Shown: positions 1 to 6,630 of the stretch, piece after piece | How positions within the stretch are numbered: position 1 is the first letter of the stretch | Layout: each line of letters begins with the position of its first letter | Assembly (NCBI GenBank): GCA_002449575.1 | Contig: DJXC01000237.1 | Coordinates: 1-9,890, forward strand | DNA from: Ruminococcus sp. UBA7014 | Lineage (GTDB): Bacteria > Bacillota > Clostridia > Oscillospirales > Ruminococcaceae | DNA length: 9,890 nt | Direction: 5' to 3' | The notes under the pieces: generated by a model | The model's input: only the letters and a program-made list of their open reading frames with translations | What the model was told of the DNA's origin: nothing | The model's database searches: none | Made by a program: the position numbers and the translations under genes

Positions 1-426
1 GGCTATGAAACCATTCCGGACAAACTTCCGAGTGCGCCTTCTGAATTAAGCCGTTTCGACCATTTTACAGATAAAAATTACCAATATCCGGGTACACGGT
101 TTGACATGTATTTGTGGTGTACACAAGGATTCCCGGCAATCGGGGGAGCAGGCGGCGACTGGGGTCAGCGCATGTCAGATGATGCTTATCTCGGAATGCT
201 CAGCGGGCAGAATCTTCATGTTCTGGAACACGAAATCGGTCACGGATTCGGCATTACTGACTTCTATGGCGGAGAAGGCGAACAGGACGGCTATCCTGTC
301 GGCGGTTTCCCCGGAAACGGCACATCTATCATGATGGCTGGTTCTTCCACGGAAATCACAGACTTTGACGGCTGGATGCTTCGCTATATCTGGAGCAATA
401 TCAAAGACGAAGCCGGAAGATTTTAA
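1..426 (+). CDS. Metzincin-like zinc metalloprotease, C-terminal part (5' end outside window)
   Basis: The frame is open from base 1, so only the last 141 residues are visible and the true start lies upstream. Residues 77-87 of this fragment read HEIGHGFGITD, an HEXXHXXGXXD zinc-binding and catalytic signature: two His ligands, a general-base Glu, and Asp where many metzincins have a third His. About 24 residues on, SIMMAGSS (Met111-Met112) fits a metzincin Met-turn. The ending around ITDFDGWMLRYIW resembles secreted fungal and actinobacterial proteins with an HEMGH-GL-DFY core, as I recall them. A secreted or cell-surface peptidase or carbohydrate-associated protein is therefore likely, but any signal peptide would be in the missing N-terminus. 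A hairpin terminator follows, so it is transcribed separately from the downstream genes. Internal ATGs at 106 and 331 are not credible starts because they would cut into the domain. The substrate is unknown. Confidence 0.8.
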   Translation, partial: GYETIPDKLPSAPSELSRFDHFTDKNYQYPGTRFDMYLWCTQGFPAIGGAGGDWGQRMSDDAYLGMLSGQNLHVLEHEIGHGFGITDFYGGEGEQDGYPVGGFPGNGTSIMMAGSSTEITDFDGWMLRYIWSNIKDEAGRF

Positions 427-438
427 TACTTCCCCAAT

Positions 439-475
439 ATGCCCTTGCCTGACAGCAGGGGCATTTCTCACTTGC
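439..475 (+). terminator. Rho-independent terminator after the metalloprotease gene
   Basis: Arm ATGCCCTTGC (439-448) pairs with GCAGGGGCAT (455-464) over 10 bp, including one T-G wobble, around a six-base CTGACA loop. The following TTCTCACTT is T-rich but interrupted. The hairpin begins 13 bases after the metalloprotease stop and lies just before the next promoter, so it separates the two transcription units. The weak U-tract is the only reservation. Confidence 0.7.
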
Positions 476-500
476 ATCCTTTTCCCGGATATGCTATAAT
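472..500 (+). promoter_or_regulatory. Vegetative (sigma-A type) promoter for the methyltransferase-phosphatase unit
   Basis: The -35 box TTGCAT (472-477) and the perfect -10 box TATAAT (495-500) are separated by exactly 17 bases. The -10 is extended by TGC (492-494). Transcription would begin near 507, leaving a leader of about 29 nt before the ATG at 536. The -35 overlaps the tail of the upstream terminator. No operator-like repeat is visible. Confidence 0.8.
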
Positions 501-535
501 AGAGTCAGATAATTAATTCAGAAAGGTCTGATACG

Positions 536-1150
536 ATGCCTGTCAGAGACAATACAAAAATATGGAATTTTTATGCACCAGTCTATAATTTATTTATGCT
601 GACCAATAAAAACGCCTACAAAGAAATATACCGGACAATCCGGAAAGCTGTCCGGAACAAGAAAGTTCTGGAGCTTGCCTGCGGAACAGGCTTGATTTCC
701 AATCATGTCGCTGAAGTTTCAAAATCCTATATTGCAACAGATTTCGCTGAAAATATGCTGATACAGGCGCAGAAAAAGAAATCTACAGACAAGCTTTATT
801 ATATGAAAGCAGATGCTTCTTCTCTGCCGTTTGAGAATCATAGCTTTGATGTGGTAATAATTTCCAACGCCTTGCATGTAATTCCGAATCCGGAAAAAGT
901 ACTTTCTGAAATTGCAAGAGTTCTGAAAACGGGCGGAATTTTAATTGCTCCGAACTTTATTCATGAAAATCTGAACGGTTCGGCTCTGCTGATGTCAAAA
1001 TTACTGACTGTTGCCGGAATTGCTTTTGAAACAAACTGGAATGCCGAAGAATATATTACTTTCCTGAAACAAAACAGATTTTATGTCAGAAAAAAAGCAG
1101 TTCTGAAAGCCTCCATTCCGTTGCTATATACGGAGGCGAATTATAAATGA
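536..1150 (+). CDS. Class I SAM-dependent methyltransferase (UbiE/Methyltransf_11-like)
   Basis: This 204-residue protein has a single Rossmann-type methyltransferase domain and no extra domain. Motif I is VLELACGTG (44-52), the SAM-binding glycine loop. The acidic residue expected to contact the SAM ribose is Asp69 in ATDFAENML. Motif II-like ADASSLPF spans 92-99, followed by SFDVVIISNALHVIPNP (103-119) and the strand ARVLKTGGILIAPNF. The start at 536 has GAAAGG (521-526) nine bases upstream. The stop overlaps the next start as ATGA, so the two genes are probably translationally coupled. The N-terminal NFYAPVYNLF stretch resembles small UbiE-like enzymes that act on quinones, lipids or small molecules, but the substrate cannot be read from sequence. 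Fold assignment is very sure; substrate is unknown. Confidence 0.85.
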   Translation: MPVRDNTKIWNFYAPVYNLFMLTNKNAYKEIYRTIRKAVRNKKVLELACGTGLISNHVAEVSKSYIATDFAENMLIQAQKKKSTDKLYYMKADASSLPFENHSFDVVIISNALHVIPNPEKVLSEIARVLKTGGILIAPNFIHENLNGSALLMSKLLTVAGIAFETNWNAEEYITFLKQNRFYVRKKAVLKASIPLLYTEANYK

Positions 1151-1749
1151 TTTTCCGTCATACCAGAAATACCCGCTGTATCATAGAAAATAATTATCGT
1201 TATATCCGGAGTGATGTTCCGGTAAAAGTTTCAGAAAATGAAATCAGCTTTTTAAAAAATCATCATATTCTGACTCTGGTTGATTTAAGAACAGAATCCG
1301 AACAGCTTGCAAAACCATGTCCGTTAAAAGAAATATCAGATTTCAGCTATTTTTCCATGCCCGTCACCGGCGGAAATGCTGTTCCGGAATCTCCAGAACA
1401 GGTTGCAGTTTCCTATCTGGCTATGCTTGACAGTCAGATGCAGAAAATCATTCGTACTATCCTGAATGCAGATTCCAATATACTATATTTCTGCAATGCC
1501 GGAAAAGACCGCACAGGCGTTGTTTCCGCCCTGCTTCTGAAACATTTCGGCTATACAGATGACTATATCATTCAGGATTATATGCAGTCTGCTGACAATC
1601 TGAAAGAAATACTCTGCCAGTTTGCCAAAGCTAATCCGGAAATCAATCCGGAAGTCATTACCCCACATGAAAGCTATATGCAGCAGTTTCTTTCCCGGAT
1701 GCAGAATCAGAAGCAAACCGCTTGCATTTTTCAATCAACTATGCTATAA
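1147..1749 (+). CDS. Tyrosine-phosphatase-like protein (CX5R, Y_phosphatase3 type)
   Basis: This 200-residue protein has the CX5R phosphatase loop CNAGKDRTG at 116-124 (Cys116 nucleophile, Arg122) and the upstream VDLRTESE (45-52) typical of the LipA/PtpA-like bacterial family that removes phosphate from tyrosine or phosphoinositides. The residue before the catalytic Cys is Phe rather than the usual His, which might alter Cys acidity. Asp121 within the loop is typical of this family. No signal peptide or membrane segment is visible, so it is probably cytosolic. It starts inside the methyltransferase stop codon (ATGA). Its last codons contain the promoter for the miaB operon, so the C-terminal residues ST-Met-Leu are partly set by promoter sequence. 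The substrate is unknown, and pairing with the methyltransferase suggests only shared expression. Confidence 0.82.
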   Translation: MIFRHTRNTRCIIENNYRYIRSDVPVKVSENEISFLKNHHILTLVDLRTESEQLAKPCPLKEISDFSYFSMPVTGGNAVPESPEQVAVSYLAMLDSQMQKIIRTILNADSNILYFCNAGKDRTGVVSALLLKHFGYTDDYIIQDYMQSADNLKEILCQFAKANPEINPEVITPHESYMQQFLSRMQNQKQTACIFQSTML

Positions 1750-1750
1750 T
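1722..1750 (+). promoter_or_regulatory. Vegetative promoter for the miaB-mutSL operon, overlapping the upstream stop codon
   Basis: The -35 TTGCAT (1722-1727) and -10 TATAAT (1745-1750) are 17 bases apart, with an extended TGC (1742-1744). CTTGCAT and ATGCTATAAT match the promoter at 472-500 exactly, while the middle differs. The -10 contains the TAA stop (1747-1749) of the phosphatase gene. The predicted start near 1757 leaves a leader of about 23 nt ahead of the TTG at 1780. There is no terminator before it, so read-through from the upstream promoter is expected too. Confidence 0.78.
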
Positions 1751-1765
1751 AAAATTAAGAACAAA

Positions 1766-1775
1766 AAGAGGTGAT
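1766..1775 (+). promoter_or_regulatory. Shine-Dalgarno sequence that decides the miaB start
   Basis: AAGAGGTGAT pairs almost fully with the 3' end of 16S rRNA (complement of AGGAGGTGAT). The only in-frame starts nearby are GTG at 1771, which is embedded in this site, and TTG at 1780, which begins eight bases after GAGG. The embedded GTG has no purine-rich site of its own at a workable distance, so TTG is preferred. Confidence 0.75.
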
Positions 1776-1779
1776 TCCC

Positions 1780-3168
1780 TTGGATTTAGAAAACTTACCC
1801 TCACAGGAAGAATGTATTGAAGAAGTCAGAAAATGGATTGCTGCCTATCCGGAACAGCCTTTCGCCTATCTGCATACATTTGGCTGTCAGCAGAATGTTG
1901 CAGACAGTGAAAAGCTTGCCGGACTTCTGAAACAACTGGGCTATGGCTTTACAGAAGATGTCACAAAAGCTTCTCTTATCTTGTATAACACTTGTGCTGT
2001 ACGGGAAAATGCTGAGGACAGAGTCTTCGGCACACTTGGAAGCATCAAAAAATTAAAGCAGGAGAATCCGGCTTTAATCATCTGTGTGACCGGATGCATG
2101 ACAGCGCAGAAACAAGTGGCTGATAAAATAAAAAAATCTTATCGTTATGTAGATATTGTCCTTGGCTCGTCAGCGTTCAGCCGTCTGGCGCAGATGCTCT
2201 ATGCACACATGCACGGTCTGAAATATGCACAGGATATTGAAATTTATACTGATATTCCGGAAGATTTAACCCCACTTCGGGAAAGTAGTTTCAAAGCTGC
2301 TGTGCCGATTATGTACGGCTGTAATAATTTCTGTACTTACTGCATTGTTCCCTATGTCAGAGGACGGGAACGCAGCCGGCAGCCGGAAAAAATCATTGAA
2401 GAAGTCCGGAAACTGATTCAGGACGGCTATAAAGAAATTATGCTTCTCGGTCAGAATGTTAATTCTTATGGAAAAGATTTGGAAACTCCGGTCAGCTTTC
2501 CGGAATTGCTGAGAGAAATTGATAAGATTCCCGGTGAATACTGGATAAGATTCATGTCATCTCATCCGAAAGATGCAAGTCCGGAGCTTATGGATGCTTT
2601 AGTGGAATGCGAACATCTGGCAAAACATCTGCACTTGCCTGTCCAGTCCGGAAGCAATACAATTCTCAAGCGTATGAACCGTTGTTATACAGTTGAAAAA
2701 TATCTTTCTCAGGTCAATTATATCCGGGAAAAAGTTCCGGATTTCTCTCTGACAACTGACTTGATAGTCGGTTTTCCGGACGAATCGGAAGAAGATTTTC
2801 AGGCAACACTGAATATGATTAAAAAAGTCCGGTATGACAACATGTATTCTTTCATCTACTCAAAGCGAACCGGAACAAAAGCCGCACTCATGCCGGACAG
2901 CATTCCGGACTCCGAAAAAAGTCAGCGTATGCAGAGATTATTAGCTTTACAGCGTGAAATTGCTGTCGAAAACAATCAGCGGTTTATTGGCAGAACGCTC
3001 ACTGTCCTCTGTGATGGTGAAAGCCGCAAACGCCCCGGCAATATGACCGGAAGAAGTTCCGAAAACATTCTTGTTGAATTTGCCGGCACACCTGACCTAA
3101 TCGGCACATTCGTGAAAATTAAAGTCACAGAAAGCCATAATAATATGGTTTGCGGATATATTTTATAA
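1780..3168 (+). CDS. miaB: tRNA-2-methylthio-N6-dimethylallyladenosine synthase MiaB
   Basis: MiaB is a radical SAM methylthiotransferase that converts i6A37 to ms2i6A37 in tRNAs reading UNN codons. With a TTG start the protein is 462 residues, close to the family's usual length. The N-terminal UPF0004 domain has TFGCQQN (Cys36), NTCAVRENAE (Cys72) and VTGCMTAQ (Cys106), the three ligands of the auxiliary 4Fe-4S cluster. The radical SAM core has CNNFCTYC (Cys181, Cys185, Cys188) followed by the MiaB signature IVPYVRGRERSR. The last roughly 70 residues form a TRAM RNA-binding domain. All six cluster cysteines are present. A GTG three codons earlier is in frame but lies inside the Shine-Dalgarno site. 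It opens the operon that also holds miaA, the enzyme making its substrate. Confidence 0.97.
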   Translation: MDLENLPSQEECIEEVRKWIAAYPEQPFAYLHTFGCQQNVADSEKLAGLLKQLGYGFTEDVTKASLILYNTCAVRENAEDRVFGTLGSIKKLKQENPALIICVTGCMTAQKQVADKIKKSYRYVDIVLGSSAFSRLAQMLYAHMHGLKYAQDIEIYTDIPEDLTPLRESSFKAAVPIMYGCNNFCTYCIVPYVRGRERSRQPEKIIEEVRKLIQDGYKEIMLLGQNVNSYGKDLETPVSFPELLREIDKIPGEYWIRFMSSHPKDASPELMDALVECEHLAKHLHLPVQSGSNTILKRMNRCYTVEKYLSQVNYIREKVPDFSLTTDLIVGFPDESEEDFQATLNMIKKVRYDNMYSFIYSKRTGTKAALMPDSIPDSEKSQRMQRLLALQREIAVENNQRFIGRTLTVLCDGESRKRPGNMTGRSSENILVEFAGTPDLIGTFVKIKVTESHNNMVCGYIL

Positions 3169-3192
3169 TTATTTTTCAGGAGGTATTCTATT

Positions 3193-3597
3193 ATGGATAT
3201 TATCGAAATGACAAGAGAACTTGGCAAAGCCATTCAGTCCGATGACAGATATATCGCTTACTGTCTCGCAAAACAGGCAAATGATGAAGACGAACAGTTA
3301 CAGAATCTCATTAATGCCTTTAATTTAAAGCGTGTAGAATTACAGATGGAAATTTCCAAACCAGATAAGAATGATGATACTGTTCAGGAATTAAATCATT
3401 TAATCAAAGATACTTATCAGAAAATCATGTCCAATCCAAAGATGATGATTTATAATAATACAAAGACTGCTATGGATGAACTTATGAGCCAGATTAATAA
3501 TATCATCACCATGTCGGCAAACGGTGTCAACCCGGATGAAATCGACCTTTCCAGCGTGTGCGCCGGAGATTGCAGTGCCTGCGGCGGCTGTGGCTGA
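3193..3597 (+). CDS. YlbF/YmcA family protein with a four-cysteine C-terminal tail
   Basis: This 134-residue, mostly helical protein (about residues 1-110) matches the Com_YlbF family in layout: an N-terminal helix with ELGKAIQSDDRYIAY, charged helices, and NPKMMIYNN before a last helix. In B. subtilis the family members YlbF and YmcA form the Ric complex with YaaT, an Fe-S complex acting in mRNA processing and in competence, sporulation and biofilm control. The tail has Cys123, Cys127, Cys130 and Cys133 (CX3CX2CX2C), fit for metal or Fe-S binding. Position after miaB matches YmcA, while the Cys-rich tail is more like YlbF, so no symbol is assigned. AGGAGG (3178-3183) lies nine bases before the ATG. 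The stop TGA shares a base with the next start (TGATG). Family placement is good; exact role is inferred. Confidence 0.82.
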   Translation: MDIIEMTRELGKAIQSDDRYIAYCLAKQANDEDEQLQNLINAFNLKRVELQMEISKPDKNDDTVQELNHLIKDTYQKIMSNPKMMIYNNTKTAMDELMSQINNIITMSANGVNPDEIDLSSVCAGDCSACGGCG

Positions 3598-3968
3598 TGA
3601 TACTTTGTCCTGTGTGCGGAAAATTTGAATTTGAAGAATCAGATGATTATCATATCTGTCCTGTCTGCAAATGGGAAAATGATGGATTGCAGTACGATAA
3701 TCCAGATGATGCAGGTGGTGCAAATCATTTGAGCCTGAACGAAGCAAAACTGGAATTTCTGCTTCTGTCAAATCCACTGACCTGCGAACTGACAAAACAA
3801 TATCAGCAAATGTATGAGAAAGAAATCATCTCAATTTATAAAAGATTTCACATTCAGAACTATATGATAGAACATCAGAAAGCAGAACAACAGAGGCAGA
3901 CACTGATATCCGCACGAAAAAAATATATAGACAGGCTGCGGCAGATAGTGAAATCTGCTGAAATTTGA
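3597..3968 (+). CDS. CPCC-type cysteine-rich (zinc-ribbon) protein
   Basis: From ATG 3597 the protein has 123 residues. Residues 4-24 carry CPVC...CPVC (Cys4, Cys7, Cys21, Cys24), a likely zinc ribbon, followed by KWENDGLQYDNPDDAGGANHLSLNEAK in segments typical of the CPCC family (WE-DDG-Q, GGAN-LSL-EA). The second half is helical and charged, possibly coiled-coil (about 70-120). An in-frame ATG at 3558 would add 13 residues lying within the previous gene and ahead of the conserved CPVC start, so it is rejected. Translation is probably coupled to the YlbF/YmcA-like gene through TGATG, since no strong Shine-Dalgarno precedes it. In B. subtilis this position between ymcA and mutS holds cotE, so this is a lineage-specific insertion into a conserved locus. 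No function is known; a nucleic-acid or protein-binding role is only a guess. Confidence 0.82.
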   Translation: MILCPVCGKFEFEESDDYHICPVCKWENDGLQYDNPDDAGGANHLSLNEAKLEFLLLSNPLTCELTKQYQQMYEKEIISIYKRFHIQNYMIEHQKAEQQRQTLISARKKYIDRLRQIVKSAEI

Positions 3969-3996
3969 ACTGAATCAAAAGAAAGGAGTTTCCTTT

Positions 3997-6615
3997 GTGG
4001 AACTGAAAGATATTAAAAAAGAAGATTTATCTCCCATGATGCAACAGTATGTCGAGACAAAACAGAAATATCATGACTGCATTGTATTCTATCGCTTAGG
4101 TGATTTCTACGAAATGTTCTTTGACGATGCAATTAAAGTTTCCCGTGATTTGGAACTGACTCTCACCGGGCGGGACTGCGGACTTCCCGAACGTGCGCCC
4201 ATGTGCGGAATTCCCTATCACAGTTATGAAATCTATCTGAAAAGATTAATCGACCTAGGCTATAAAGTCGCCATCTGCGAACAGATGACTGACCCGGCTC
4301 TCAGCAAAGGACTTGTCGAACGTGAAGTGATTCGAGTCGTCACTCCCGGTACTGTTATCGAAAATGACCTGCTTGATGATGCCTCTAATAATTATCTTTG
4401 CTGTATTTATTGCAGCCGAAAAGAAATCGCTCTCTGTTTTGCAGATTTGTCCACCGGAGAAGCTTCTCTTTATGCTGTAACAGATAAAAACCATCAGGAT
4501 GAAATTATCAACTTATTATCAAGATATGCACCTGTTGAACTGATTTTCAATCAGGAGTTTCTTGACCTGAAAGAAGTCAATAATTTTATTAAAATCCGGC
4601 TCAGATGCCTGTGTGATTTACAGAATGAGATTGCTTTCTCTCCGGCAGAACAGAGTGAAACCGTCTGCCGGCAGTTTTCTGTGCATTCTCTGTCAGAACT
4701 CGGTCTTCCGTCGGAAGGTGCGGAAACTTCTGCTGTCTGCGGACTGTTCGCCTATATTCAGGATACCCAGAAAACGCCTGTGGGCAGATTCACCAGTCTG
4801 GAATTAAGCGATAATTCGGCATATATGACACTGGATTATAATGCTCTCCGGAATCTGGAATTAACTTCTGCCATGCGAACCGGAAACAAGAAAGGCACAC
4901 TGCTGTCAATTCTTGACAGTACCCGTACAGCAATGGGAAAACGTATGCTGAAGCAGTGGATGGAACGTCCTTTGAGAAGCCCTGCCAGAATTATGGCTCG
5001 TCTGGAGGCTGTCGATTCATTGATGAAACATACCATGCAGACCCGCCATCTGGAAGAATCACTGGAAAATATTTATGACCTCGAACGGCTCATGACCAGA
5101 ATTGTTTATAAAAAAGCCAATCCCCGTGATTTACGAGCCCTTTGTGCAACTGCTCAGGAACTTCCGGAGCTGAAATCTATATTATCTGAATTCAATGACA
5201 GCAGTCTGCTGATTCGTCTGGAAAGAACAATTTCTGACTTACAGCAGATTGCTGACTTAATCGAACGTGCTATTGTTCCTGACCCGCCTGTTACACTCAA
5301 AGACGGCAGTGTTATCCGTGAAGGCTTTGACCAGAATCTTGATGAACTCCGTGATATGATGAATCATGGCAGTTCCCTGATTGACAGCATTCTCGAACAG
5401 GAAAAAGAAAAAACCGGTATCCGGAATCTGAAAATTGTGACACATAAAACATTTGGCTACTGTCTGGAAGTCACCCGTTCTTATTACGACAAAATTCCGG
5501 ATTACTATATCAGAAAACAAACACTTGTCAATGCGGAACGCTTTATTACAGAAGAACTCAAAAAAGCAGAAAATTCTGTACTTGGCGCAAAAGACAAAGC
5601 ATTGCAGCTTGAACAGGAATTATATTCTCAAATCCGAGACTATCTGGCAGAAGCACTTGTTCAGGTACAGGAAACAGCTTCCGCACTGGCACAGGTAGAT
5701 GTACTTGTTTCGTTCGCCGAAACAGCCGCCAAAAACAATTACTGCAAACCGGAAATTTCTATTGACGGGATTCTGGATATTCGTGACAGCCGTCATCCGG
5801 TTGTGGAACAAATGCTTCAGGAAGATGTCTTTGTTCCGAATAACGTCTATTTAGATACCAGTCAGAACCGCCTTTCGATTATTACAGGGCCTAACATGTC
5901 CGGTAAATCTACTTACATGAGACAGACTGCCTTAATCGTCCTGATGGCGCAGATGGGCAGTTTTGTTCCGGCAAGCTATGCAAAGATTTCAGCAGTTGAC
6001 CGGATTTTCACCAGAGTCGGCGCATCTGATGACCTCGCCGCCGGAGAAAGTACGTTTATGGTTGAGATGAAAGAAGTTGCTGAAATCCTGAAATATGCCA
6101 CAAAAGACAGTCTTGTAATTCTGGACGAAGTCGGCAGAGGTACTTCTACTTTTGACGGCATCAGCATTGCCAGAGCCGTTGCGGAATATATCTGCAATGC
6201 CCGGAATCTTGGCTGTAAAACGCTGTTTGCAACGCACTATCATGAATTAATCTCTCTTGAACAGGAAATGTCCGGCATAAAAAACTATAGTATTGCTGTT
6301 CGCAAGGGCAAAGACGGTATTCGCTTCTTAAGGAAAATCGTTCCCGGCGGTACAGATGACAGCTATGGAATTGATGTCGCCAAACTTGCCGGACTCCCGA
6401 ACAAGGTTCTTGAACGTGCCAGAGAACTCCTTCACGAAATGGAGGAAAACAAGCCGATTCAGAAGCAAACTGTCCCCGAACCGGAAGAACAGTTCAGTTT
6501 CGATATGCAGCAGGAAAATCAAATTTCCAAGAAACTCCGAAGAACCAATATTGCAGAATTATCTGATTCTGAATGCCGTGAATTTCTCGAAGAATTATAT
6601 TCTATGCTGAATTAA
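3997..6615 (+). CDS. mutS: DNA mismatch repair protein MutS
   Basis: MutS recognises base mismatches and small loops, then recruits MutL as an ATP-bound sliding clamp. At 872 residues it is full length. The mismatch-reading Phe-X-Glu is F37-Y38-E39 in GDFYEMF. The ATPase has Walker A GPNMSGKST (631-639), Walker B with the signature LDEVGRGTST (709-718) and the switch ATHYHE (745-750), followed by DSYGIDVAKLAGLP. Near the end QFSF (832-835) resembles the QLSFF beta-clamp motif of B. subtilis MutS, and the final residues resemble the family's small dimerisation tail. The GTG start has GAAAGGAG (3981-3988) eight bases upstream. It lies 28 bases after the CPCC gene and 15 before mutL, with no terminator at either side. 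Confidence 0.98.
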   Translation: MELKDIKKEDLSPMMQQYVETKQKYHDCIVFYRLGDFYEMFFDDAIKVSRDLELTLTGRDCGLPERAPMCGIPYHSYEIYLKRLIDLGYKVAICEQMTDPALSKGLVEREVIRVVTPGTVIENDLLDDASNNYLCCIYCSRKEIALCFADLSTGEASLYAVTDKNHQDEIINLLSRYAPVELIFNQEFLDLKEVNNFIKIRLRCLCDLQNEIAFSPAEQSETVCRQFSVHSLSELGLPSEGAETSAVCGLFAYIQDTQKTPVGRFTSLELSDNSAYMTLDYNALRNLELTSAMRTGNKKGTLLSILDSTRTAMGKRMLKQWMERPLRSPARIMARLEAVDSLMKHTMQTRHLEESLENIYDLERLMTRIVYKKANPRDLRALCATAQELPELKSILSEFNDSSLLIRLERTISDLQQIADLIERAIVPDPPVTLKDGSVIREGFDQNLDELRDMMNHGSSLIDSILEQEKEKTGIRNLKIVTHKTFGYCLEVTRSYYDKIPDYYIRKQTLVNAERFITEELKKAENSVLGAKDKALQLEQELYSQIRDYLAEALVQVQETASALAQVDVLVSFAETAAKNNYCKPEISIDGILDIRDSRHPVVEQMLQEDVFVPNNVYLDTSQNRLSIITGPNMSGKSTYMRQTALIVLMAQMGSFVPASYAKISAVDRIFTRVGASDDLAAGESTFMVEMKEVAEILKYATKDSLVILDEVGRGTSTFDGISIARAVAEYICNARNLGCKTLFATHYHELISLEQEMSGIKNYSIAVRKGKDGIRFLRKIVPGGTDDSYGIDVAKLAGLPNKVLERARELLHEMEENKPIQKQTVPEPEEQFSFDMQQENQISKKLRRTNIAELSDSECREFLEELYSMLN

Positions 6616-6630
6616 CAGAAAGGAGAAAAC

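Noticed and set aside
1771..1779. GTG start for miaB giving 465 residues
   Set aside because: The GTG lies inside the Shine-Dalgarno sequence and has no suitable site of its own; TTG 1780 is correctly spaced.
3164..3169. TATAAT at the end of miaB as a promoter for the YlbF/YmcA gene
   Set aside because: There is no -35 at 16-18 bases and no TGN extension; the region is simply AT-rich.
3558..3596. Longer start for the CPCC protein at ATG 3558
   Set aside because: The added residues overlap the Cys-rich end of the preceding gene in another frame and precede the conserved CPVC start of the family.
3400..3795. Reverse-strand open frame of 131 codons across the YlbF/YmcA-CPCC junction
   Set aside because: Antisense of two well-supported genes, His/Ile-rich without motifs.
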